A DNA stretch of 64,000 nt from CAVYPR01 sp963770505 (lineage in GTDB: Bacteria; Actinomycetota; Acidimicrobiia; Acidimicrobiales; RAAP-2). The notes below the pieces were generated by a model. It ran no database searches and was not told the DNA's origin. It saw only the letters and a program-made list of their open reading frames with translations. A program made the position numbers and the translations under genes. Below are positions 7,742-19,733 of the stretch, in pieces (the first letter of the stretch is position 1; every line of letters starts with the position of its first letter). The stretch covers positions 124,001-188,000 of the forward strand of contig CAVYPR010000001.1 in NCBI GenBank assembly GCA_963770505.1, written 5' to 3'.

Positions 7742-10700
7742 GTGACGATGACGAGGCACTGGATGTCGGTCCGACGAGCGATCAGCATCGCCCTGGGCGG
7801 CGGATTGGCGCTGTCGATGGCATCAAGTATGGGGGGTCTCTTCGGAGCTGGCGGCGCCAGTGCGACACCCAAGGTGGTTGCCCTGGTCGCCGAGCCTTTC
7901 ACCGGGTCGACGCTCATTACTCCCGTGGACTGGACCAAGCCATCGTTGCCCGCGGCAACAAAGACGAATGTGGCCTGCCTCACTGCTTCAACGACAACCA
8001 CCACGTCGTCCACCAACCCGATCCCGGGGTGTTCGACCACTGCGTCGACAGCAAGTGGTAGTGGAGCCCTGCGACTAACCTCGGCCACACACACATTGGA
8101 CGGGGGAGTCGCCTACGCCACCGGAGTCCCCTCTTCCGAAGGTCTCGACGTCAAGTTCGACACCTACCAGTATGGAGGATCCGGCGCGGACGGGATTGGC
8201 TTCTACCTGGCTGGCACCAACCCTTCCGATCCCGAGGCCCCGAATGCCGTCGGGCCGGCAGGGGGCCACCTCGGCTACTCGGGAGGTTCGGCAACACCAT
8301 CGGGCCACGGCCTCGTCGACGGATATCTGGGTATCGGCCTGGATGTCTACGGCAACTACACGAACTCGTCCTACAGCGGCAGCGGGTGCACGGCACCCCC
8401 TTGGAGCAAGACCTCGACCGCGTATCCCAATGAAGTGACCGTCAGAGGTCCAGGAACAGGGACGACGGGTTACTGCCTGCTTTCCAGCACCGAGGCCAGC
8501 GGAGGACTCAAAGGCGCGCTCGGTGGCTCGTCAACTGCCACCCGGACACAGTCCCTCGTACCTGCTGAGGTCGCGATCAACCCGACCGGGTCCGCCCTGA
8601 AAACCTCCGACGGACTCTCGGTGCCAGCGTATTCATATGTGGTCGCGGTCACCCCAATCGGTGCCGCCCAACAGATCATCGGTGGGACGCTGCCAGCCGA
8701 CTCGTACTTGGCCACCAGCGAGCCGTCTTGGCTCACATCGAACACGGGCGTACCCAAAGAGTTCGCCTTCGGGTGGACCGCGTCGACCGGTGCGACAAAC
8801 GATGTTCACCAGCTCCGGGATGTCCAGATTCGACCGCTGGCGAGCAACGCTCCACGTTTTGGCCTGACCCTCAGCGACTCGGCTGCCGGTGCACTCCTCA
8901 AGACAGGCTCGGTTGACTACACGGCTCGCGCCTCCCTTTCCTCGTCGGCCGGCACAGAGAGCACAGCCCCAGTCCTCACGACCACCTTTCCTGCCGGGGT
9001 CACTCCGAAGTCGGCGACGGGTTCCGACTGGACGTGCACCATTACAGGCGAGACGGTCAGCTGCTCCTACACCGGCGGGAAGATAACCGCCGGCGCCTCC
9101 CTGCCGGCGGTGACAATCACAGCTACGGTCTCGACGACCGGTTCGAAGTCCGTGACCGCGATTCTGACGGACCAGGGCGCCATGGTGGCCACGGCCACGG
9201 ACACCGGGGCGGCCACCTCAGCTAAGAAGACGAAGGCCGTGCTGGGGCTCCAGGTCTCCGATAGTGCCTCAGGAGCGTTCCTACAGGATTCGTCCGTCAC
9301 CTACACGGCAAGGGGTCTTGTTTCATCCGAGGGTACGTCCGAGACCGATGCCCCGAAGTTCATCGACACCTTCCCGTCGGGACTGACGCCGGGGACGGCA
9401 ACCGGGACACACTGGACTTGCGTCACCGCGACGGCGACACGAAAGGTCACCTGTACATGGACCGGCGGAACTATCTCATCCGGGACCACGTTGGCGGCAA
9501 TCTCTATCCCCGTCACGGTGGGGACATACGCCACTGGCTCGCTAACCGACGTTGGGACGATTTCGGCGGCGAATGCCACACCAACGACGGTGTCGGCTAC
9601 TGATTACGGCCAGGTCGTCTCCCTGCCCGTCTACAAGCTCTCTGTTACTGACAACAAAGCAGGGAACTTCGCAGCAGGCTCGGCGGTCACATATTCAGTC
9701 AAAGCGTCGCTCTCGACACTGGGTGGAAATGAGCCCGACGCTCCGGTCATCACCGACGTCTTCCCGGCTGATTTCAGCAAGATCACCGCAACGGGAACCG
9801 ACTGGACGTGTGTTCAAGCTGGCACGAAGACAACCGGCTTTACCGAAGTCTGCACCTGGACGGGGACTGAGCATCTGGCCGGTGCGTCGTACACAACCCT
9901 GACGTTCAAGGCAACAGTCTCGACCGGCCTGGCCGCCAAGACGATCATCGACGACTCGGCCACCATCACTTCAAACGACTCCTTTGGCGCGACGGGGAGT
10001 GACTACGGGTCTGTGGGGAGTTCTCCGGCACCCGATCTCCTCATCTCCGCCGCCGGACCCGATGCAGCGTCCATCGACGCTCCTTACACCATGACCGTCA
10101 CATCGTCGTTGGGCTCCAGCGGAGGCAACGCGACCGACGCCCCAATCGTCAAACTCAGCCTGCCAGCAAATGAGAAGTTCACTGCGAAGCCCGCCCCTGC
10201 CACATGGACATGCTCCGCCCTCAGCACAACCACACGGGTGACCACTTGCACGTACAAGGGCACGCTGCCGGTAGCGCCTGGAGCCGCATTGGCCAAGATC
10301 ACCTCCAGCGTGGAAGCCACCGCAGCCGGAACGTACACAGCACTCGCCGTGATCTCGGATACGACAAACGAGGCAACGCCGGCATCATCCGGGGTCACCG
10401 TGCAGGTCGGTGCCGACCCGGCTCTTTCGCTCAGCACCACGGGCACCCCCGCCACCGCTCTCGGGGGCTCAACTTATACAGCTTCCTTCACCGCCAGCAC
10501 GAAGACGTCAGGAGGTTCGGCATATCACGATCCGAAGCTGACGGTAACGCTGCCCACCGGCGAGAAATTCACAGGAACCCCATCGCCATCTGGTTGGGTG
10601 ACATGCAAGGTCGCGGGGACAACCGTGCTCACGTGCACCTCGAGCCACGCGACTCCTATCGCCAAAGGCACGACACTCGGAACGGTGACTGCCAAGATCA

Positions 10701-13700
10701 AGATCGCCACAGCCGCCACAGGGACACTCAAGACCCTGGCAGACCTGACTGACACAACAGACCACGCGACGTCCACGACAACCTCAGCCACGGTGAAAGT
10801 GACCGCTATTCCGACCATCACCGCGCTCGACACCGACGTCTGGGACCACCAGCGGCGGAACCACAGTCAAGATCACCGGCACTGGGTTCATCGGCGCCAC
10901 CGCAGTCCACTTCGGGGCGACAACGGCAACAAGCTTCACGGTTTCAAATGCGACCACCGTCCACGCCAAGACCAAGGCCCACGTTGCCGGCGCCGTCAAG
11001 GTCCAGGTCACCACGGGCGGCGGGACCGCAACATCGGGGACAAGCCACGAGTTCACGTTCATCGCCCCGAGCCCCACCATCACCGCGCTCACACCGACGT
11101 CTGGGACTACCAGCGGCGGAACCACAGTCAAGATCACCGGCACTGGGTTCATCGGGGCCACCGCGGTCCACTTCGGGGCGACAACGGCCACAAGCTTCAC
11201 GGTGACAAGCCCGACGATTGTCCACGCCAAGACCAAGGCCCACGTGGCCGGCGCCGTCAAGGTCCAGGTCACCACGGCCGGTGGGACTGCAACATCGGGG
11301 ACAAGCCACGAATTCACGTTCATCGCCTCGACCCCCACCATCACCGCGCTTACACCGACGTCTGGGACTACCAGTGGCGGAACCACAGTCAAAATCACCG
11401 GCACGAACCTGTTTGGGGCCACCGCGGTCCACTTTGGGGCGACAACGGCCACAAGCTTCACGGTGACAAGCCCGACGATTGTCCACGCCAAGACCAAGGC
11501 CCACGTCGCCGGCGCCGTCAAGGTCCAGGTCACCACGGCCGGTGGGACCGCAACATCGGGGACAAGCCACGAGTTCACGTTCATCGCCCCGACCCCCACC
11601 ATCACCTCGCTGACACCGACGTCTGGGACCACCAGTGGAGGCACCACAGTCACCATCACCGGCACTGGGTTCATCGGGGCCACCGCGGTCCACTTTGGGG
11701 CGACAACGGCCACAAGCTTCACGGTGACAAGCCCGACGATTGTCCACGCTAAGACCAAGGCCCACGTTGCCGGCGCCGTCAAGGTCCAGGTCACCACGGC
11801 CGGTGGGACCGCAACATCGGGGACAAGCCACAAGTTCACGTTCATCGCCCCCACCCCCACCATTACCGCGCTCACACCGACGTCTGGGACCACCAGTGGA
11901 GGCACCACAGTCAAGATCACCGGCACTGGATTCATCGGTGCCACTGCCGTCCACTTCGGTGCGACAACGGCCACAAGCTTCACGGTGACAAGCCCGACGA
12001 TTGTCCACGCCAAGACCAAGGCCCACGTCGCCGGCGCCGTCAAGGTCCAGGTCACCACGGCCGGTGGGACCGCAACATCGGGGACAAGCCACGAGTTCAC
12101 GTTCGTCGCCCCGACTCCCACCATCACCGCGCTGACACCGACGTCTGGGACCACCAGCGGCGGGACCACAGTGACCATCACCGGCACTGGGCTCATCGGT
12201 GCCAGCGCGGTCCACTTCGGGGCGACAACGGCCACAAGCTTCACGGTGACAAGCCCGACGATTGTCCACGCCAAGACCAAGGCCCACGTTGCCGGCGCCG
12301 TCAAGGTCCAGGTGACCACGGCCGGTGGGACCGCCACATCGGGGACAAGCCACGAGTTCACGTTCATCGCCCCGACCCCCACCATCACCTCGCTGACACC
12401 GACGTCGGGGACCACCAGCGGCGGGACCACAGTCACCATCACCGGCACTGGGTTCATCGGGGCCACCGCCGTCCACTTCGGTGCGACAACGGCCACAAGC
12501 TTCACGGTGACAAGCCCGACGATTGTCCACGCCAAGACCAAGGCCCACGTGGCCGGTGCCGTCAAGGTCCAGGTCACCACGGCCGGTGGGACGGCCACAT
12601 CGGGGACAAGCCACGAGTTCACGTTCATCGCCTCGGCTCCGAGCATTTCCTCGTTCACACCGACGTCGGGGACCACCAGCGGCGGGACCACAGTCACCAT
12701 CACCGGCACGAACCTGATCGGGGCCACCGCCGTCCAGTTCGGCACAACACCGGCGACCAGCTTCACCGTGACATCGCCCACCACCCTCAAGGCGGTCACC
12801 GGGGCCCATGTGGCCGGCACAGTGACGATCAAGATCACCACGGCCGGGGGGACCGTCACCGCCTCGAGCGACTACCAGTATGTGGCGCCCACCCCCACCA
12901 TCACCTCGCTGACACCGACGTCGGGGACCACCAGCGGCGGGACCACAGTCACCATCACTGGCACTGGATTCATCGGTGCCACCGCCGTCCACTTCGGTGC
13001 GACAACGGCCACAAGCTTCACCGTGACAAGCCCGACGATTGTCCACGCCAAGACCAAGTCCCACGTGGCCGGCGCCGTCGAGGTCCAGGTGACCACGGCC
13101 GGTGGGACCGCCACATCGGGGACAAGCCACGAGTTCACGTTCGTCGCCTCGGCTCCGAGCATCTCCTCGTTCACACCGACGTCTGGGACCACCAGCGGCG
13201 GGACGACAGTCACCATCACCGGCACGAACCTGATCGGGGCCACCGCCGTCCAGTTCGGTGCAACAACAGCAGCTAGCTTCACCGTGACATCGCCTACCGT
13301 CGTCCACGCCAAGACCAAGGCCCACGTGGCCGGTGCCGTCAAGGTCCAGGTGACCACGGCCGGGGGGACCGCCACATCGGGGACAAGCCACGAGTTCACG
13401 TTCATCGCCCCCACCCCCACCATCACCTCGCTGACACCGACGTCGGGGACCACCAGCGGCGGGACCACAGTCACCATCACCGGCACTGGGTTCATCGGGG
13501 CCACCGCCGTCCACTTCGGTGCGACAACAGCCACAAGCTTCACCGTGACATCGCCCACCGTCGTCCACGCCAAGACCAAGGCCCACGTGGCCGGTGCCGT
13601 CAAGGTCCAGGTCACCACGGCCGGTGGGACGGCCACATCGGGGACAGCCGACACCTACACCTTCAGCGCCTCGGCTCCGAGCATCTCCTCGTTCACACCG

Positions 13701-16700
13701 ACGTCGGGGACCACCAGCGGCGGGACCACAGTCACCATCACCGGCACGAACCTGATCGGGGCCACCGCCGTCCAGTTCGGCACAACACCGGCGACCAGCT
13801 TCACCGTGACATCGCCCACCACCCTCAAGGCGGTTACCGGGGCCCATGTGGCCGGCACAGTGACGATCAAGATCACCACGGCCGGGGGGACCGTCACCGC
13901 CTCGAGCGACTACCAGTATGTGGCGCCCACCCCCACCATCACCTCGCTGACACCGACGTCGGGGACCACCAGCGGCGGGACCACAGTCACCATCACCGGC
14001 ACTGGGTTCATCGGGGCCACCGCCGTCCACTTCGGTGCGACAACGGCCACAAGCTTCACGGTGACAAGCCCGACGATTGTCCACGCCAAGACCAAGGCCC
14101 ACGTGGCCGGTGCCGTCAAGGTCCAGGTCACCACGGCCGGTGGGACGGCCACATCGGGGACAAGCCACGAGTTCACGTTCGTCGCCTCGGCTCCGAGCAT
14201 CTCCTCGTTCACACCGACGTCTGGGACCACCAGCGGCGGGACGACAGTCACCATCACCGGCACGAACCTGATCGGGGCCACCGCCGTCCAGTTCGGCACA
14301 ACACCGGCGACCAGCTTCACCGTGACATCGCCCACCACCCTCAAGGCGGTTACCGGGGCCCATGTGGCCGGCACAGTGACGATCAAGATCACCACGGCCG
14401 GGGGGACCGTCACCGCCTCGAGCGACTACCAGTATGTGGCGCCCACCCCCACCATCACCTCGCTGACACCGACGTCGGGGACCACCAGCGGCGGGACCAC
14501 AGTCACCATCACCGGCACTGGGTTCATCGGGGCCACCGCCGTCCACTTCGGTGCGACAACAGCAGCTAGCTTCACCGTGACATCGCCCACCGTCGTCCAC
14601 GCCAAGACCAAGGCCCACGTGGCCGGTGCCGTCAAGGTCCAGGTGACCACGGCCGGTGGGACGGCAACATCGGGGACAGCCGACACCTACACCTTCAGCG
14701 CCTCGGCTCCGAGCATCTCCTCGTTCACACCGACGTCTGGGACCACCAGCGGCGGGACGACAGTCACCATCACCGGCACGAACCTGATCGGGGCCACCGC
14801 CGTCCAGTTCGGCACAACACCGGCGACCAGCTTCACCGTGACATCGCCCACCACCCTCAAGGCGGTTACCGGGGCCCATGTGGCCGGCACAGTGACGATC
14901 AAGATCACCACGGCCGGGGGGACCGTCACCGCCTCGAGCGACTACCAGTATGTGGCGCCCACCCCCACCATCACCTCGCTGACACCGACGTCGGGGACCA
15001 CCAGCGGCGGGACCACAGTCACCATCACCGGCACTGGGTTCATCGGGGCCACCGCCGTCCACTTCGGTGCGACAACAGCAGCTAGCTTCACCGTGACATC
15101 GCCTACCGTCGTCCACGCCAAGACCAAGGCCCACGTGGCCGGTGCCGTCAAGGTCCAGGTGACCACGGCCGGTGGGACGGCAACATCGGGGACAGCCGAC
15201 ACCTACACCTTCAGCGCCTCGGCTCCGAGCATCTCCTCGTTCACACCGACGTCTGGGACCACCAGCGGCGGGACGACAGTCACCATCACCGGCACGAACC
15301 TGATCGGGGCCACCGCCGTCCAGTTCGGCACAACACCGGCGACCAGCTTCACCGTGACATCGCCCACCACCCTCAAGGCGGTTACCGGGGCCCATGTGGC
15401 CGGCACAGTGACGATCAAGATCACCACGGCCGGGGGGACCGTCACCGCCTCGAGCGACTACCAGTATGTGGCGCCCACCCCCACCATCACCTCGCTGACA
15501 CCGACGTCGGGGACCACCAGCGGCGGGACCACAGTCACCATCACCGGCACTGGGTTCATCGGGGCCACCGCCGTCCACTTCGGTGCGACAACAGCCACAA
15601 GCTTCACCGTGACATCGCCCACCGTCGTCCACGCCAAGACCAAGGCCCACGTGGCCGGTGCCGTCAAGGTCCAGGTCACCACGGCCGGTGGGACGGCCAC
15701 ATCGGGGACAGCCGACACCTACACCTTCAGCGCCTCGGCTCCGAGCATCTCCTCGTTCACACCGACGTCTGGGACCACCAGCGGCGGGACGACAGTCACC
15801 ATCACCGGCACGAACCTGATCGGGGCCACCGCCGTCCAGTTCGGCACAACACCGGCGACCAGCTTCACCGTGACATCGCCCACCACCCTCAAGGCGGTTA
15901 CCGGGGCCCATGTGGCCGGCACAGTGACGATCAAGATCACCACGGCCGGGGGAACCGTCACCGCCTCGAGCGACTACCAGTATGTGGCGCCCACCCCCAC
16001 CATCACCTCGCTGACACCGACGTCGGGGACCACCAGCGGCGGGACCACAGTCACCATCACCGGCACTGGGTTCATCGGGGCCACCGCCGTCCACTTCGGT
16101 GCGACAACAGCAGCTAGCTTCACCGTGACATCGCCTACCGTCGTCCACGCCAAGACCAAGGCCCACGTGGCCGGTGCCGTCAAGGTCCAGGTGACCACGG
16201 CCGGTGGGACGGCAACATCGGGGACAGCCGACACCTACACCTTCAGCGCCTCGGCTCCGAGCATCTCCTCGTTCACACCGACGTCTGGGACCACCAGCGG
16301 CGGGACGACAGTCACCATCACCGGCACGAACCTGATCGGGGCCACCGCCGTCCAGTTCGGCACAACACCGGCGACCAGCTTCACCGTGACATCGCCCACC
16401 ACCCTCAAGGCGGTTACCGGGGCCCATGTGGCCGGCACAGTGACGATCAAGATCACCACGGCCGGGGGGACCGTCACCGCCTCGAGCGACTACCAGTATG
16501 TGGCGCCCACCCCCACCATCACCTCGCTGACACCGACGTCGGGGACCACCAGCGGCGGGACCACAGTCACCATCACCGGCACTGGGTTCATCGGGGCCAC
16601 CGCCGTCCACTTCGGTGCGACAACGGCCACAAGCTTCACGGTGACAAGCCCGACGATTGTCCACGCCAAGACCAAGGCCCACGTGGCCGGCGCCGTCGAG

Positions 16701-19436
16701 GTCCAGGTGACCACGGCCGGTGGGACGGCCACATCGGGGACAAGCCACGAGTTCACGTTCATCGCCCCCACCCCCACCATCACCTCGCTGACACCGACGT
16801 CGGGGACCACCAGCGGCGGGACCACAGTCACCATCACCGGCACTGGGTTCATCGGGGCCACCGCCGTCCAATTCGGTGCGACAACAGCCACAAGCTTCAC
16901 CGTGACATCGCCCACCGTCGTCCACGCCAAGACCAAGGCCCACGTGGCCGGTGCCGTCAAGGTCCAGGTCACCACGGCCGGTGGGACGGCCACATCGGGG
17001 ACAGCCGACACCTACACCTTCAGCGCCTCGGCTCCGAGCATCTCCTCGTTCACACCGACGTCGGGGACCACCAGCGGCGGGACCACAGTCACCATCACCG
17101 GCACCAACCTGATCGGGGCCACCGCCGTCCAGTTCGGCACAACACCGGCGACGAGCTTCACCGCGACATCGCCCACCACCCTCAAGGCGGTCACCGGGGC
17201 GCATGCGGCCGGCACAGTGACGATCAAGATCACCACGGCCGGGGGAACCGTCACCGCCTCGAGCGACTACCAGTATGTGGCGCCCACCCCCACCATCACC
17301 TCGCTGACACCGACGTCGGGGACCACCAGCGGCGGGACCACAGTCACCATCACCGGCACAGGGTTCATCGGTACCACCGCCGTCCACTTCGGTGCGACAA
17401 CAGCAGCTAGCTTCACCGTGACATCGCCTACCGTCGTCCACGCCAAGACCAAGGCCCACGTGGCCGGCGCCGTCAAGGTCCAGGTCACCACGGCCGGTGG
17501 GACGGCCACATCGGGGACAGCCGACACCTACACCTTCAGCGCCTCGGCTCCGAGCATCTCCTCGTTCACACCGACGTCGGGGACCACCAGCGGCGGGACC
17601 ACAGTCACCATCACCGGCACGAACCTGATCGGGGCCACCGCTGTCCACTTTGGGGCGACAACGGCCACAAGCTTCACGGTGACAAGCCCGACGATTGTCC
17701 ACGCCAAGACCAAGGCCCACGTTGCCGGCGCCGTCAAGGTCCAGGTGACTACGGCCGGTGGGACCGCCACATCGGGGACAGGCCACGAGTTCACGTTCAT
17801 CGCCCCCACCCCCACCATCACCTCGCTGACACCGACGTCGGGGACCACCAGCGGCGGGACCACAGTCACCATCACCGGGACTGGGTTCATCGGTGCCACC
17901 GCCGTCCACTTCGGTGCGACAACAGCAGCTAGCTTCACCGTGACATCGCCCACCGTCGTCCACGCCAAGACCAAGGCCCACGTGGCCGGTGCCGTCGAGG
18001 TCCAGGTGATCACGGCCGGTGGGACCGCCACATCGGGGACAAGCCACGAGTTCACGTTCATCGCCCCGACCCCCACCATCACCTCGCTGACACCGACGTC
18101 GGGGACCACCAGCGGCGGGACCACAGTCACCATCACCGGCACTGGGTTCATCGGTGCCACCGCCGTCCACTTCGGTGCGACAACAGCAGCTAGCTTCACC
18201 GTGACATCGCCCACCGTCGTCCACGCCAAGACCAAGGCCCACGTGGCCGGCGCCGTCAAGGTCCAGGTCACCACGGCCGGTGGGACCGCTACATCGGGGA
18301 CAAATCACGAGTTCACGTTCATCGCCCCGACCCCGAAGATCATCTCGTTCACTCCGACGTCGGGCACGACCGGCGGCGGGACCACAGTCACGATTACTGG
18401 CACTGGGTTCATCGGTGTCAGCGCCGTCCACTTCGGCGCGACAACAGCAGCTAGCTTCATCGTGACATCGCCGACTGTCGTCCATGCCAAGACCAAGGCA
18501 CATGTGGCCGGCACAGTGACGGTCAAGATCACCGCGGCCGGTGGGACTGCCACCGCTTTGAGTGACTACCGGTATGTGTCGTCGACCCCGACCCCCACTC
18601 CGACACCGACGCCGCCCGCACGACTTGGATACATCCTGGATGGAAGCGATGGCGGAGCGTTTGCATACGGTGACGCCCCGTTCCTCGGGTCCATGGTGTC
18701 CAGGCACCAGAAGCCGTCGGCTCCGGTCGCTGGTATCGCGGCGATGCCCACAGGCAATGGTTACTGGCTAGTTGGAGCTGACGGTTCGATCTACACCTTT
18801 GGAAATGCCCAAAACTACGGTTCGATTCAGAGTGCAGGAGTTGTCCTCGATAAGCCCATTGTCGGGATTGTTGCCACGCCGTCTGGAAACGGTTACTGGC
18901 TCGTTGCGTCCGACGGGGGTGTGTTCGCCTTCGGTGGTGCATCGTTCGAAGGCAATACCTATACCCTTGGCATTGAGAATCACCTGGACAAGCCGGTAGT
19001 TGGCATGACGGCGACGCCAACAGGTGGTGGCTACTGGCTCGTAGCGGCCGACGGTGGTGTCTTCGCCTTCGGGAACGCCAACTTCTACGGCAACACCTAC
19101 ACCCTGGGCATCGAGAATCATCTGGACAAGCCCATGGTGGGGATCGCCGCGACGCCGACAGGTGGTGGCTACTGGCTCGTTGCAGCTGACGGCGGTGTGT
19201 TCGCGTTTGGAGATGCCGGCTTCTACGGCAACACCTACACCATCGGGATCGAGAATTCGCTGGAAGGCCCAATGGTCGGCATCGTTGCGGTGCCCGGTGG
19301 GGGCGGGTACTGGCTCGTCGCATCCGACGGGGGCGTGTTCGCCTTCGGATCGGCGCCGTTCCTGGGGAACACGTACACGACCGGCATCGAGCACACACTG
19401 AATGGGCCGATTACGGGGATGGCATTCTCGCCCTGA
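7742..19436 (+). CDS. Giant secreted lectin / DUF11 / TIG-repeat protein with a single-base frameshift
   Basis: Bridging one extra G at 10829 gives a protein of about 3,897 residues. GTG 7742 is chosen because AGGAG (7732-7736) lies 5 nt upstream and a signal peptide follows, ending GGASA. Residues about 42-365 resemble an L-type (legume-like) lectin domain (GGSGADGIGFYL, LGIGLDVYGNY). About 370-1020 are five DUF11-like repeats, each with a DWTC or WTC motif. About 1022-3615 are 30 IPT/TIG Ig-like repeats. A TPTPTPTPTPP linker leads to six GYWLV/SDGGVFAFG repeats. Without the bridge, translation runs into a His/Arg-rich shadow and stops at 11752. No LPXTG or membrane anchor is seen. Large multi-Ig lectin proteins are typically surface adhesins that bind glycans; that role is inferred. 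The break may be a sequencing error in repeats or a real inactivation. Confidence 0.8.
10811..18590 (+). repeat. Array of 30 IPT/TIG-domain repeats (about 255-261 bp each)
   Basis: I count 30 units by the recurrent core TPTSGTTSGGTTVTITGT. There are two main types: an 87-residue type starting APTPTIT and ending HEFTFI or DTYTFS, and an 85-residue type starting ASAPSIS and ending SDYQYV. The first unit carries the frameshift and the last (PKIISFTPTSGTTGGG) is the most diverged. TIG domains are Ig-like folds used as stalk units. Confidence 0.92.
13407..16502 (+). repeat. Higher-order 516-bp repeat, six nearly identical copies
   Basis: Pairs of one 87-residue and one 85-residue TIG unit recur every 516 bp from about 13407 to 16502. 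Copies differ by only a few bases (ACATCG/ACAAGC, GCAGCT/GCCACA, GTT/GTC). This shows recent amplification by unequal crossing-over and makes the region prone to assembly collapse. Confidence 0.9.
18612..19433 (+). repeat. Six GYWLV / DGGVFAFG repeats (C-terminal module)
   Basis: Repeats of 40-50 residues read GYWLVASDGGVFAFG with a following YGNTYTLGIEN and a PMVGIAATPTGG turn. The pattern resembles beta-propeller-like blades found at the C-termini of secreted actinobacterial proteins. The DNA is less uniform than the TIG array, so these repeats are older. Confidence 0.8.
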
Positions 19437-19440
19437 TGGG

Positions 19441-19472
19441 CACCCAATGGGTGATTCGTTGCGACAACGAAT
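19441..19472 (+). terminator. Two adjacent hairpins after the giant gene (terminator or recombination site)
   Basis: CACCC-AAT-GGGTG (19441-19453) is followed at once by ATTCGTTG (19454-19461), loop CGA, and CAACGAAT (19465-19472), then TTTC. They lie 4 bp after the stop codon and 5 bp before the rnpB fragment begins. A terminator is the plain reading, though the U-run is short. Its place exactly at the island edge also allows a recombination site. Confidence 0.5.
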
Positions 19473-19477
19473 TTCAG

Positions 19478-19664
19478 CCGTTTGAGCTCACCTGTGTGGG
19501 TGCTCGCCGGCCATCAGCAGTCTGATCTCGGCGACACCCTCCCGGGGTCACCCCGGCTGGCCGCTAGCCAGGACTCTTCCCGCGGAGTCCCGGCCATGCG
19601 ACCCAGCTCCGCGCCAGCACGCTGGTACGGCCCAGACCGCGTTCACCCGGACGGTTGACCGTCC
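19478..19664 (-). pseudogene. Truncated 5' fragment of RNase P RNA gene
   Basis: Read on the minus strand, 187 nt align end to end with the 5' half of rnpB at 1194-1384: a GGACGGTC start, GGCCGGGACTCCGCGGGAAG, CTGGCTAGCGGCCAG, GGGGTGACCC, AGATCAGACTGCTGATGG and AAACGG, after which similarity stops. The rest of the RNA is missing. It sits divergently beside the intact xseA, as a full rnpB would. I read it as the original or a displaced rnpB end left by the insertion to its left. It cannot make a functional RNase P RNA. Confidence 0.85.
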
Positions 19665-19721
19665 CCGAAAGCGTGCCAGTTCCTTGACGTCCCGAGCGCC
19701 GTGCGCGCTGGCTGCCCCGAG

Positions 19722-19727
19722 TACGGT
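19722..19727 (+). promoter_or_regulatory. -10 hexamer TACGGT of xseA (leaderless)
   Basis: TACGGT ends 6 nt before the GTG at 19734, so the transcript should start at or within a base or two of the start codon. It supports GTG 19734 over the upstream in-frame ATG-like start. Confidence 0.6.
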
Positions 19728-19733
19728 TGGTCC

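Noticed and set aside
10829..10829. Programmed +1 frameshift in the giant gene
   Set aside because: There is no slippery codon, stop codon or obvious stimulator, and the site is a one-base excess relative to 29 sister units.
10944..18707. A 2,587-codon open frame on the minus strand across the TIG array
   Set aside because: It is the mirror of the repeat array, whose period is a multiple of three. It has a Cys/Gly/Arg-rich, meaningless translation, no start signal, and the plus-strand frame holds clear TIG domains.
19478..19664. A second functional RNase P RNA
   Set aside because: Only the 5' half is present. The 3' half, including the second P1 strand, is missing, so it cannot fold into an active RNA.
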